Below are positions 8,317 to 16,093 of a DNA stretch of 64,000 nucleotides, piece after piece. The first letter of the stretch is position 1; each line of letters starts with the position of its first letter. The translations under genes were made by a program, and so were the position numbers. The stretch comes from JAZMZS01 sp045120955 (GTDB lineage: Bacteria > Bacillota > Clostridia > Oscillospirales > CAG-272), in the NCBI GenBank assembly GCA_045120955.1, contig JBGVFH010000068.1, positions 1 through 64,000 on the forward strand, in the 5' to 3' direction. Below the pieces are notes generated by a model. That model saw nothing but the letters and a program-made list of their open reading frames with translations. It ran no database searches and had not been told where the DNA came from.

Positions 8317-8363
8317 ATTGGGTCATCAGACAGCTTTGCCCCTTGACCCAATTCGATAGTATA
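8317..8363 (-). promoter_or_regulatory. Extended -10 promoter and 5'-end hairpin of the SLC13-like gene
   Basis: TGCTATACT on the minus strand (8358-8366) is an extended -10 element. Transcription would begin near 8351, exactly where a 9-bp stem (ATTGGGTCA at 8317-8325 with TGACCCAAT at 8344-8352) begins, so the mRNA would carry a hairpin at its extreme 5' end. Such caps often stabilise mRNA or serve as regulatory sites. Confidence 0.5.
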
Positions 8364-8472
8364 GCACAAAAAAGCAAATATTGCTATGGCAATTATTTAT
8401 AATAATTTAGGAAAGAATAATGCAGTTTTTAAGCATAAAAAAATAAAGCGGAAAGAATTTTCTCGAAAAATG

Positions 8473-8501
8473 CTGACAAGCCGATACGGATATGCTATAA
8501 T
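8473..8501 (+). promoter_or_regulatory. Promoter of xpt
   Basis: CTGACA and TATAAT with 17-base spacing and an extended TGC before the -10. The 5' leader would be only about 30 bases, which leaves no room for a purine riboswitch. Confidence 0.75.
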
Positions 8502-8539
8502 ATATTTTACTTTCATGTATTACTTTCGGAGGTGCAAGC

Positions 8540-9124
8540 ATGAATTTTTTGGAACAGCGTATCGTTAAAGACGGAATTGTAAAAGCCGGCAACGTATTGA
8601 AGGTCGACAGCTTTTTAAATCATCAGATGGATATTTCACTTCTTGACGAAATGGGAAAGGAATTTAAGCGGCGTTTTGCGGACAAGCCGATTACCAAGAT
8701 CCTTACCATAGAGGCGTCGGGTATTGCTATCGCCTGTGCGGCGGCGCGATATTTTGATGTTCCCGTCGTTTTTGCAAAAAAATCGAAGAGCATCAACATA
8801 GACGGCGATATGTATGTAGCCTCAGTTGAGTCCTTTACTCATAAAAATACAAATCAGGTCGTTGTATCAAAAAAGTTTATCTCTTCCGATGACCGAGTTC
8901 TCATTATTGATGACTTTTTGGCTAACGGATGTGCACTTCAGGGTTTGATATCTATCACAGAGGAGGCAGGTGCGAAGGTCGAGGGCATCGGTATCGCTAT
9001 TGAAAAGGGCTTTCAGATAGGAGGGCGTATCATCCGCAATCTCGGGTATCATCTTGAGTCTCTGGCAATCGTTGACTCTATGGACGACAAAAACGGTACT
9101 GTCAGCTTCAGAGAGCAGAAGTGA
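8540..9124 (+). CDS. xpt: Xanthine phosphoribosyltransferase
   Basis: A 194-residue type I PRTase that salvages xanthine to XMP using PRPP. The PRPP loop VLIIDDFLANG carries the two acidic residues, and the N-terminal VLKVDSFLNHQMD and TIEASGIA motifs match the Xpt subfamily along the whole length. CGGAGGTG lies seven bases before the ATG. It stands alone, divergent from the SLC13-like gene and not joined to a purine permease as in Bacillus. Confidence 0.95.
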   Translation: MNFLEQRIVKDGIVKAGNVLKVDSFLNHQMDISLLDEMGKEFKRRFADKPITKILTIEASGIAIACAAARYFDVPVVFAKKSKSINIDGDMYVASVESFTHKNTNQVVVSKKFISSDDRVLIIDDFLANGCALQGLISITEEAGAKVEGIGIAIEKGFQIGGRIIRNLGYHLESLAIVDSMDDKNGTVSFREQK

Positions 9125-9178
9125 TCTGCGCTGTATAAGATAAACAAAAAATAAAAATAAAAAATATTGAAAAAGGTA

Positions 9179-9208
9179 TTGACAAACGGCATGAGGCTGT
9201 GATATAAT
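9179..9208 (+). promoter_or_regulatory. Promoter of the tRNA-Thr/tRNA-Tyr unit
   Basis: Exact TTGACA and TATAAT with 18-base spacing and an extended TGA before the -10, about 20 bases before the first tRNA. Confidence 0.85.
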
Positions 9209-9229
9209 AACTCTCGTCGCATGAGAGAT

Positions 9230-9305
9230 GCTGGTGTAGCTCAGTTGGTAGAGCAGCTGATTTGTAATCAGCAGGTCGGGGGTTCAAGTCCGTCCACCAG
9301 CTCCA
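9230..9305 (+). tRNA. tRNA-Thr (anticodon TGT)
   Basis: 76 bases with acceptor arms GCTGGTG and CACCAGC, D-arm GCTCAGTTGGTAGAGC, anticodon loop TTTGTAA reading TGT, T-arm GGGGGTTCAAGTCC and an encoded CCA end. It is the first gene of a two-tRNA transcript. Confidence 0.97.
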
Positions 9306-9329
9306 CAACTTCATGCCGACAATAAATAT

Positions 9330-9414
9330 GGGAGCGTTCCCGAGCGGCCAAAGGGGGCAGACTGTAAATCTGTTGTCACTGACTTCGGTGGTCCGAATCC
9401 ACCCGCTCCCACCA
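9330..9414 (+). tRNA. tRNA-Tyr (anticodon GTA)
   Basis: 85 bases with acceptor arms GGGAGCG and CGCTCCC, a long variable arm typical of bacterial tRNA-Tyr, anticodon loop CTGTAAA reading GTA, and an encoded CCA end. It is separated from tRNA-Thr by 24 bases and followed directly by a terminator. Confidence 0.97.
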
Positions 9415-9455
9415 AACAAATAAGGACTTGCGAAAGCAAGTCCTTATTTGTTTTA
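9414..9455 (+). terminator. Terminator of the tRNA unit
   Basis: An 18-bp perfect stem (9414-9431 with 9436-9453) capped by a GAAA tetraloop and ending in a T-run. The top of the stem, CTTGC-GAAA-GCAAG, resembles the first hairpin of the adjoining array. Confidence 0.9.
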
Positions 9456-9456
9456 T

Positions 9457-9646
9457 CCATTGCGAAAGCAATGGTATATCATCACGCGGTACGCGTGTAT
9501 ATCATCAACAACGGCAATGCCGTTGTTGTATCTCATCACACCTTTAGGTGTGTATCAAAATCTGCTTTCGCAATGATGATATACAAGACTTCGTCTTGAT
9601 GATATGCAATTCCTTACGGAATTGATAATATACAAGGCTTCGCCTT
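9457..9646. repeat. Hairpin array, block 1
   Basis: Short perfect hairpins of unrelated sequence follow one another: 9457-9474 (CCATTGC/GCAATGG), 9483-9497 (CACGCG/CGCGTG), 9506-9528 (ten-bp CAACAACGGC stem), 9537-9552 (CACACC/GGTGTG), 9584-9598 (CAAGAC/GTCTTG), 9607-9624 (CAATTCC/GGAATTG), 9634-9646 (AAGGC/GCCTT). Connectors on the left read TATATCATCA (9475, 9498) or TATCTCATCA (9529); those on the right read the reverse complement TGATGATATA (9574) or variants (9597, 9623). Connectors can therefore pair in nested order, giving a ladder of four-way junctions as an alternative fold. It is not a CRISPR array and has no coding potential. Confidence 0.8.
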
Positions 9647-9674
9647 CAGACTGCTTTCACAATCGTCTTTTTCA

Positions 9675-9844
9675 GTTATATTCGCCTTGCGGCGAGTTAT
9701 ATTGCTATGCAGTGATATTCGGCTAAAGCCGAGTGATATTGCCCTTCGGGCAGTTTAAGGGCGAATATAATATCACTGAAACCGCAGGTTTCAATATCAC
9801 TTTCGCATAGTGAAAATATCACTTCGCCAACGACGGAATATCAC
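9675..9844. repeat. Hairpin array, block 2
   Basis: A second block uses a related connector. GTTATAT occurs at 9675 and 9696 and GTGATAT at 9712 and 9733; then the reverse complement ATATCAC occurs at 9770, 9794, 9816 and 9838. Between them lie hairpins at 9682-9695 (TCGCC/GGCGA), 9703-9711 (TGC/GCA), 9719-9732 (TCGGC/GCCGA), 9740-9752 (TGCCC/GGGCA) and 9777-9793 (TGAAACC/GGTTTCA), with weaker ones at 9801-9815 and 9823-9837. Four forward connectors face four inverted ones, repeating the mirror layout of block 1. Confidence 0.75.
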
Positions 9845-10028
9845 GAAAATCTCAGTCAATGCGGAGTCGTATGACCGCAACAATACACCTTGTCTAACTT
9901 ATAGTTTTATGTTAAAATAAACTCACCGATAAATAAGAATTTATCGAACTGAGATATTTTTGAAAAAACATGATTTTTGCCTCTTTTTCAAAAACAAAGT
10001 GGCATCTTAACGGGTCGTAACAGCCAAG
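9845..10028. other. Non-coding gap with a candidate short transcription unit
   Basis: No credible gene. A possible plus-strand promoter is TTGTCT (9890-9895) and TAAAAT (9913-9918) with 17-base spacing. A few bases beyond it, CGATAAAT (9927-9934) pairs with ATTTATCG (9939-9946) and is followed by ATATTTTT, so only a very short RNA would result. The rest is AT-rich with a TTTTTGAAAAA/TTTTTCAAAAA inverted repeat. Confidence 0.3.
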
Positions 10029-10078
10029 AAAAAAGGAGCAGTATCAAATGCGAGAATTATCGCATTTGATACTGCTCC
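10029..10078 (-). terminator. Terminator of the NSS transporter gene
   Basis: A 19-bp perfect stem (10035-10053 with 10060-10078, loop GAATTA) followed on the minus strand by six T residues. It lies ten bases past the stop codon of the 10089-11447 gene. Confidence 0.9.
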
Positions 10079-10088
10079 GAATTTTTGT

Positions 10089-11447
10089 TTAAATAGATAT
10101 AAGCTTGAAAGCGTCAAGCACGCTTGAGACGAGTATGAGCACGATGCATATAGGAGCAACATAGCGGATAACCACGGAGAAAAGCTTTCTCTGCTTGAAT
10201 TTTCCGCTCAGCTCCACCTCTTCGATAAGAGCTTTCGGCTTGAGAAAATATCCGACAAAGATGCAGGTAGCAAGTGCGACTATCGGCATCAGCACGCTGT
10301 TGCTTGTGAAATCGAAAAAGTCGAGTACCTGCTTTCCGAGTATGGTCACGCCGCTCCATGCGCTGTAGCCGAGTGATGACGGTATTCCGAGCAAAAGAGA
10401 TATTGCAAGGACTATCAGGCAGGAGGTTTTTCTTCCTGTTTTTAGCTTGTCTCGGAATATAGATACTACCGTTTCCATCAGAGAGATGGCAGAGGTGAGC
10501 GCCGCAAAGAAAACCATCAAAAAGAACGCCGCACCTATAACGGTTCCGCCCGGCATCGAGTCAAAAACCTTGGGCAAGGTAACAAACATAAGTCCGGGTC
10601 CCTGCCCGAGTGCGGACTCATCGCCGCCCGAGAAGGCAAAAACTGCGGGAATTATCATAAGACCTGCAAGGAATGCTACGCACGTATCAAATATCTCTAT
10701 CTGTTTTGCGGAGCCTTCGATGCTGATATCCTTCTTTGTATAAGAGCCGAAGGTGATCATTATGCCCATTGCAAGGGACATTGAGTAGAACAACTGTCCC
10801 ATAGCGGCAACCACGGTCATGACAGAGAACTTTGATACATCGGGCATTATGTAATAAACAACACCCTCCCAAGCGCCGTCCATGTTGACTATGGTATATA
10901 CAGCCACAAATAGAATGAGCACGACGAGTATGGGCATCATTATTTTGCTGACCTTTTCAATTCCCTTTTCAACACCAAAGAGCACGATCACGGCGGTGAC
11001 AGCCATAAACAGCATAAACCATACGACAGGCTCTCCTACCTGTGAAATATACGAATTGAAATATGTGTCCTGCGCCATGCTTGATGTTTGCCCTGAGGCA
11101 AAGCCGAAAAGATATTTCATGACCCAGCCGCCTATGACCGAATAATACGGGAGTATTATTACGGGGACTGCCGCTGCGAGCCACCCAATAAACGAAAAAC
11201 GTTTGTCAAGCGCTTTGTATGCGCCGATAGCGCTCAGACCTGTTTTTCTTCCTATAGAGATCTCGGCTACCATCAGCGAAAAGCCGAATGTGACCGAAAG
11301 TAAAATATACACCAGCAGAAACATACCGCCGCCGTATTTTGCCGCAAGATAAGGGAAGCGCCATATGTTGCCGAGTCCTACGGCAGAACCTGCAGCCGCC
11401 AACACAAAACCTATCTTGCCTGTAAAAGAACTTCTGTTAGAACTCAC
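10089..11447 (-). CDS. Sodium-dependent transporter, NSS/SNF family
   Basis: A 452-residue membrane protein of the neurotransmitter:sodium symporter family, which moves amino acids or related compounds with sodium. The first membrane segment holds the family signature GSAVGLGNIWRFPYLAAKYGG, including the sodium and substrate site residues, followed by about ten further segments, in keeping with bacterial members such as MhsT and LeuT. The start is GTG at 11447 with AGAGGT seven bases upstream. It is a single-gene unit with promoter and terminator. The substrate is probably an amino acid but is not determined by sequence. Confidence 0.92.
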   Translation of the reverse strand: MSSNRSSFTGKIGFVLAAAGSAVGLGNIWRFPYLAAKYGGGMFLLVYILLSVTFGFSLMVAEISIGRKTGLSAIGAYKALDKRFSFIGWLAAAVPVIILPYYSVIGGWVMKYLFGFASGQTSSMAQDTYFNSYISQVGEPVVWFMLFMAVTAVIVLFGVEKGIEKVSKIMMPILVVLILFVAVYTIVNMDGAWEGVVYYIMPDVSKFSVMTVVAAMGQLFYSMSLAMGIMITFGSYTKKDISIEGSAKQIEIFDTCVAFLAGLMIIPAVFAFSGGDESALGQGPGLMFVTLPKVFDSMPGGTVIGAAFFLMVFFAALTSAISLMETVVSIFRDKLKTGRKTSCLIVLAISLLLGIPSSLGYSAWSGVTILGKQVLDFFDFTSNSVLMPIVALATCIFVGYFLKPKALIEEVELSGKFKQRKLFSVVIRYVAPICIVLILVSSVLDAFKLISI

Positions 11448-11480
11448 GATTTTTACCTCTGTAGTTATTTCATACCTAGC

Positions 11481-11509
11481 ATTATCTCATATTTTAATAG
11501 AAAAAGCAA
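11481..11509 (-). promoter_or_regulatory. Promoter of the NSS transporter gene
   Basis: TTGCTT and GATAAT on the minus strand with 17-base spacing and a TGA extension, about 30 bases before the GTG start. Confidence 0.55.
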
Positions 11510-11605
11510 TAAAAAACCGAAAAATTTTTTATGCGGGTCTACATGAGTATTTTGCTTGCATACTCGCCTGCTTTTGACGGAGAGCAGCCGAACATTTTTG
11601 TACTT

Positions 11606-11710
11606 GCATAGGAAATTGCGTAATTGCGCCCCGCCGTTTGGCTGAGTTAAAGAAGATTCAAAGATACAATAGGCGGGAGGATGGATGCGGGCACTGCCCG
11701 CTTTTTTATT
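11606..11710 (+). repeat. Dispersed structured repeat, tandem copy B1
   Basis: A 105-base unit beginning GCATAGGAAATTGCG and ending in a terminator hairpin (GCGGGC-ACT-GCCCGC) with TTTTTT. CCCGCC (11630-11635) pairs with GGCGGG (11672-11677). It is directly followed by copy B2 with only a few differences, so this is a recent tandem duplication. The same sequence recurs at 63421. Confidence 0.88.
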
Positions 11711-11815
11711 GCATAGGAAATTGCGTAGTTGCGCCCCGCCGTTTGGCTGAGTTAAAGAAGAATCAAAGATACAATAGGCGGGAGGATGGGTGCGGGCACT
11801 GCCCGCTTTTTTATT
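11711..11815 (+). repeat. Dispersed structured repeat, tandem copy B2
   Basis: Same length and layout as B1. CCCGCC at 11735-11740 pairs with GGCGGG at 11777-11782, followed by the terminator hairpin and T-run. Differences from B1 are single-base changes in GTAATT/GTAGTT, GATTC/GAATC and GGATGG/GGGTGC. Apparent reading frames here (containing RRLAELKK) come from the repeat, not from a gene. Confidence 0.88.
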
Positions 11816-11982
11816 TATGTAATCCACCGCCTTGCGTGTTACCTCGCGCAGCGGTGAGGCGGTATGCTTTGTTTGTGAGAATATCAATATACAAACGAAA
11901 TCGGTTTAAATATATTGATTTTTATCGAGATATTTTCAGTTCAAAATAAAAAAATAAAAAATTACCAAAAATTGGTATCTTT
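11816..11982. other. Non-coding gap upstream of the pilin gene
   Basis: Contains an imperfect hairpin around 11822-11865 (CCACCGCC with GGCGG/GCGGTG arms) and an AT-rich tract that includes ACCAAAAATTGGT at about 11963-11976, a small palindrome just before the pilin promoter that could be an operator. No gene is seen. Confidence 0.35.
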
Positions 11983-12010
11983 TTGAATGTTTCTGCATAG
12001 TATGTATTAT
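11983..12010 (+). promoter_or_regulatory. Promoter of the pilus locus
   Basis: TTGAAT and TATTAT with 16-base spacing, about 65 bases before the ATG at 12079. AAGGAAGGA serves as ribosome binding site. Confidence 0.5.
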
Positions 12011-12078
12011 GCGGTTCTGTCGGTGAGAGGGTGGAGACTGCATATCAAACTCATTTTTGAAAGGAAGGAAAATTATCA

Positions 12079-14544
12079 ATGAAAATCAAACCAAGAAAGG
12101 TCACGGCATTGCTTTTGGCAGGGCTTTTGAATGTCGGCGCAATGACCGGATTGTCGGTGGATGCTTTTGCAGAGGAGTCCGTCGACACAAATTCATATGT
12201 TCTCAAGTATGAGGGAGAGGGAGCAAAACCGTATATGTACGGATCACGCTATGAGTTCAAGCATTCGTACAATGACCCCGAGGCGGGAGAGTCTTCGGTT
12301 TGGACGTATTATAACTGTCCCGAGATATTCAATCTCGTCAATACATACGGCGAAGGGTCGATCGCGGTTTACTGCACGGATGCCGACACCTCTACGGAAA
12401 GCGACACCAACTACCGCCGTATAAATCTGGAGGACTCGACCTACCATGCGGACGGCTCCGCACAAAAGCTGCGCTCTATAATTCTTAACACTTTTCCGAA
12501 AAAAAGTGTTGAAGAGGTTGCCGCTGACGCTGCCAGAGCAGGATATGAGGTCAGTGAGCTTTCACAGGGTGAGCTGATATCCGCTACTCAGCAGGCGATA
12601 TGGGAGAGCACCCACGGCGAAAAATATACCGTGGACATCCACTATACCGGAATCAGAAGTATGAACAGCTATGACGAAAATGAGTTTGTATATCCCGACA
12701 GTCTCGAGGCGCAGGAGAGTGATCATACTGCCTCCAATATGGAGCAGTTGTATAACTATTTTATGTCTCTTGAAGGCACGGCTCCCATTACCGATGCGGT
12801 ATCCGAGTACACGTTTGAGAATGTTTATTACGATGCCGCAAAGCAAACCGACGGTACTTATACCATGACCGTAACCTTTGATATAAACACGGTCATAGAA
12901 GAAAAAGACAAGCTGACATTGAGTGCGGCTTGCGGAGATGAAGTATATACGGAGGCTCTGAGTGCGGGTACGCATACTTTCAGCTTTACGGGATGCGAGG
13001 ATGCGACGGCGGTAACGCTTGAGATAAACGGCTATGAGCAGGGAGGGGATGTTTATCTTTTCGATGCTTACGGCGAGCGCACCGTGTCTCAGTCGCTTGT
13101 CGGATATGACAACAGCGAGCTTCCGGTCCATGCAGAGCTTACCTTAGCTCCCGACCGCACCTTGAGCATATACAAGACTACGGGAGATGACGAAAAGACT
13201 CCTCTTTCAAACATTCAGTTTGAGATATACAATGTAGGAACGCTCCAAGACTATATTTCGGGCAAGCTTGCTGTCGGTGCGGTACCTACCGAGTCGGATA
13301 TTGAAAAATATGCGACGGAGGAAAATCTCATAACCACACTTACCACCGACTCTTACGGCTATGCATTTTGGAATTTCGGTCAGACCGACGGCGTTTACCT
13401 TGTAAGGGAGCTTGAAAATCCTGCCGTAAGCGAGCCTGTCGCTCCGTTTTTCATTTGTGTCAGCACGCCCGACCCCGACACGCTTGAACTTGATTATACG
13501 GTAGAAATATACCCCAAAAACACCGTTATTACAGAGCAAGTCGAGATAGAAAAGGACGTAAGCGAGATAGATTGCGACCATGGCACCTTTGATGTAGGCG
13601 AGACTCACACATGGATAATACAGTCCTCTATCCCCTACGGCATGGCTGACGCTCAGAAGTATGAGATAAGCGACACCCTCGATTACCGTCTCAGCTACAA
13701 AGGAAACATTGTAGTTACCGTAGCAAAGACCGACGATCGGGCTCATGTTGAGTCGGTCGTGCTTGTTGAGGGTACGGATTACACCGTTGAGACAGGGACG
13801 GATGAGGTCGGTTCAAACATCGTTGATACCTTTAAGGTATCGCTGAGCGCACAAGGTATGAAAAAGGCGGCAGATACTGCTGTGTCCGACACAGCATCCG
13901 TCTATGAGGTGCGTGTTTATTTTGATGCGGTAATCAACAAAAAAGCAGAGCTCGGCACCGAGATACCGAACCAAGCTCATATCGACTACACAAACAACGT
14001 CGGTCTTGAGTATGAGGATGACTCCGACCGCCCCGAGGTACACACAGGCGGACTTAATGTAAAAAAGATAGATGCGGCAAACGGAGATGCTCTTTCCGGT
14101 GCTGTTTTCAAGATAGCACGCCCGATATCCGACGGCGGCTCGGCAGAGCTTACCGTTACGGTAAACGGCGAGGAGATAGGGCTTGTTTATGTTGGCTTTT
14201 ACATGGATGAAGACATGGAGGGAGATAAGGTCTATGAGGTCGCAACGGCAGAGGACGGCACAGCGCTTATCTATGGGCTGTCTTTCGGCGATTATTACCT
14301 CGTTGAGAGCAAGGCGCCCGAGGGCTATAACAAGCTGAGCGCTCCTGTAGCCGTTGAGATAACAGCCAACAGCCACATAACGGATGATGCCGAGGGCGGT
14401 TATGTCACGGTAAAGAACAGCTCGGAATTTATTTTGCCCGAGACAGGAGGCATGGGTACTGCCATATTTACTGTGATAGGTCTGAGCCTTATAGGTGCGG
14501 CTGCAGCTGTGTATTTCGTAACGGGAAAGAAAAAATCAAACTGA
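12079..14544 (+). CDS. Thioester-domain pilin/adhesin with LPETG anchor
   Basis: An 821-residue surface protein. A Sec signal peptide ends near residue 31 (DAFA). Residues about 50-235 form a TQXA thioester domain: Cys99 (AVYCTDAD) and the TQQA motif at 170-173 would make the Cys-Gln thioester that binds host surfaces covalently. Around 510-665 there is a fimbrial isopeptide D2-like domain, and around 670-780 a SpaA/prealbumin-like domain ending in YYLVESKAPEGY, whose Glu usually promotes an isopeptide bond. LPETG, a hydrophobic stretch and KKKS form the sortase signal. Adhesin and backbone features are combined, so whether it is a tip or shaft subunit is unclear. Confidence 0.9.
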   Translation: MKIKPRKVTALLLAGLLNVGAMTGLSVDAFAEESVDTNSYVLKYEGEGAKPYMYGSRYEFKHSYNDPEAGESSVWTYYNCPEIFNLVNTYGEGSIAVYCTDADTSTESDTNYRRINLEDSTYHADGSAQKLRSIILNTFPKKSVEEVAADAARAGYEVSELSQGELISATQQAIWESTHGEKYTVDIHYTGIRSMNSYDENEFVYPDSLEAQESDHTASNMEQLYNYFMSLEGTAPITDAVSEYTFENVYYDAAKQTDGTYTMTVTFDINTVIEEKDKLTLSAACGDEVYTEALSAGTHTFSFTGCEDATAVTLEINGYEQGGDVYLFDAYGERTVSQSLVGYDNSELPVHAELTLAPDRTLSIYKTTGDDEKTPLSNIQFEIYNVGTLQDYISGKLAVGAVPTESDIEKYATEENLITTLTTDSYGYAFWNFGQTDGVYLVRELENPAVSEPVAPFFICVSTPDPDTLELDYTVEIYPKNTVITEQVEIEKDVSEIDCDHGTFDVGETHTWIIQSSIPYGMADAQKYEISDTLDYRLSYKGNIVVTVAKTDDRAHVESVVLVEGTDYTVETGTDEVGSNIVDTFKVSLSAQGMKKAADTAVSDTASVYEVRVYFDAVINKKAELGTEIPNQAHIDYTNNVGLEYEDDSDRPEVHTGGLNVKKIDAANGDALSGAVFKIARPISDGGSAELTVTVNGEEIGLVYVGFYMDEDMEGDKVYEVATAEDGTALIYGLSFGDYYLVESKAPEGYNKLSAPVAVEITANSHITDDAEGGYVTVKNSSEFILPETGGMGTAIFTVIGLSLIGAAAAVYFVTGKKKSN

Positions 14545-14582
14545 TGCCATAGATTGCGGCTCAGCCGTTTTCGTATGACGGT

Positions 14583-15410
14583 ATGCGTATGTGTAAAACA
14601 AAGAGGACCGTTGTGTCGGCAATGCTGCTTGCTTTGGGGCTAGGGATCATGCTTTACCCTAAGATAAGCGACAGCATCAACCGAATGCACAGCTCTGAGG
14701 CGGTTCAGTCCTACTCCGAGCAATTTTGCAGTGCGTCCGAGGCAGAGCTGCAGCGGCAGCTGTGTACGGCGCAGGAATATAACGAGCGGCTTTTGTCTGT
14801 GGCGGATATATCCGAGGACAGCGGAGCTGACTATTATGATATATTAAACTTTGACAGCGGCATGATGGGATATATAGATATACCTGACATAGATGTACGT
14901 CTGCCGATATACCACGGCACCGATTCCAAGGTTCTGTCAAAAGGGGTCGGGCATATGCCTCAGACGGCGTTTCCTATAGGCGGAGAGGGAAATCACAGCG
15001 TACTGACAGGCCATACGGGACTGCCCGGCGCAGAGCTGTTTACGGATCTTTACAAGCTGGATATCGGAGACACCTTTTCCGTTACGGTAATGAACGAAAC
15101 TCTCACATATGAGGTAGACAGGATAAAGACCGTCCTGCCTACCGATTCGACCGAGCTTTTGCCTGTTGAGGGGGAGGACTATTGCACCTTGCTTACCTGC
15201 ACACCCTACGGCATAAACTCGCATCGCCTGCTTGTTCGGGGACACCGTACAGATGAAGAGGGAATGCAAGAGGACGAGGCGGCTTTCGCAAACGGTTCAA
15301 AGACCGCCGCCGCACCTCCCGCCGCTTTTGTCGTGATATCCGCACTTTCGGTGCTTGTAACAGCATGGCTTGCGTTGCACCGTAAAAGGCATAAGCCGCA
15401 AAAGACATAA
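14583..15410 (+). CDS. Class C (pilus-polymerising) sortase
   Basis: A 275-residue membrane-bound transpeptidase that joins LPXTG pilins. An N-terminal membrane segment (about 8-26) and a C-terminal one (about 245-266) flank the catalytic domain, the usual class C layout. Catalytic residues are His144 (LTGHTGL), Cys206 (TLLTC) and Arg215 (NSHRLLVRGHR). Length fits the family. No clear ribosome binding site precedes the ATG at 14583 and a second ATG lies two codons later, so the start is uncertain. It lies 38 bases after the pilin gene and is likely co-transcribed. Confidence 0.93.
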   Translation: MRMCKTKRTVVSAMLLALGLGIMLYPKISDSINRMHSSEAVQSYSEQFCSASEAELQRQLCTAQEYNERLLSVADISEDSGADYYDILNFDSGMMGYIDIPDIDVRLPIYHGTDSKVLSKGVGHMPQTAFPIGGEGNHSVLTGHTGLPGAELFTDLYKLDIGDTFSVTVMNETLTYEVDRIKTVLPTDSTELLPVEGEDYCTLLTCTPYGINSHRLLVRGHRTDEEGMQEDEAAFANGSKTAAAPPAAFVVISALSVLVTAWLALHRKRHKPQKT

Positions 15411-15421
15411 AGGATGGGGAT

Positions 15422-16093
15422 ATGATGAAGATACGGTTTGTATCGGTTTTTGCCGTTTTGAGTTTTTTGCTCTCCATGCCCGTGAATGTATATGCCGCCG
15501 ACTCCTCCTCCGAGCCGCCCGATTGTTCGGTTTGCGTGTATATGCACACCTCCGACGGTGAAGCGGTCGGCGGGGGCAGGCTGACACTTTACCGTGTGGG
15601 GGAGATATCGGCAGAGGGAGAGCATGTTGTGCCGCTCGGGGATTTTTCCGCATTTGATACAGCTTCTCTTGACAACGTCACCCCCGAGCTTGCAGGGCAG
15701 CTGTATGCATATGCCTCCGAGCACTCGCTTGCCGGCGTTACAAAGGAGATCGGCGAGGACGGCACGGCGGTTTTTGATGGGCTTAGTATGGGGCTGTACC
15801 TTTTGGCAGAGCACACGCCCGCTAAAGGTTATTCCGAGATAAGTCCGTTTCTTGTGATGCTTCCGTCGATATGCGGCGGCGAATGGGTATATGATATAAA
15901 CGCATATCCGAAGCTCGCCCCCGAGCAAGTACCCGAGACCGAGCCGAGTGAGCCGAGCGGACCGAGTGAGCCGCAGCTGCCGTTTACGGGACAGTACAGT
16001 GCCCCGATACCGATACTTGTCACGGTCGGGGTATGCCTTGCCGCTTTCGGAGCTGTTCTCTGCCGTTTTGAAAAAGAAGATGACAATTCGTAG
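15422..16093 (+). CDS. Minor pilin with LPFTG anchor
   Basis: A 223-residue exported protein with a signal peptide ending at about residue 25 (VYAADSS), one SpaA/CnaB-like beta domain (roughly 35-160, ending GLYLLAEHTPAKGY), the PKLAPEQVPE segment, a Pro/Ser/Glu-rich spacer and the sorting signal LPFTG followed by a membrane span and charged tail. This resembles basal pilins that link the shaft to the cell wall. AAGGATGGGGAT lies before the ATG. It lies 11 bases after the first sortase and overlaps the second by 14 bases. Confidence 0.85.
   Translation: MMKIRFVSVFAVLSFLLSMPVNVYAADSSSEPPDCSVCVYMHTSDGEAVGGGRLTLYRVGEISAEGEHVVPLGDFSAFDTASLDNVTPELAGQLYAYASEHSLAGVTKEIGEDGTAVFDGLSMGLYLLAEHTPAKGYSEISPFLVMLPSICGGEWVYDINAYPKLAPEQVPETEPSEPSGPSEPQLPFTGQYSAPIPILVTVGVCLAAFGAVLCRFEKEDDNS

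Noticed and set aside
8508..8539. Purine riboswitch upstream of xpt
   Set aside because: The predicted leader is only about 30 bases, too short for the aptamer.
9457..9844. CRISPR array
   Set aside because: The repeated connectors are only 7-10 bases and the intervening units are palindromic hairpins of varying length rather than unique spacers. No cas genes are nearby.
11638..11949. Short proteins containing RRLAELKK and CGHCPLF (also 63384-63566)
   Set aside because: They are translations of the dispersed non-coding repeat, crossing its terminator hairpins, with no ribosome binding site.
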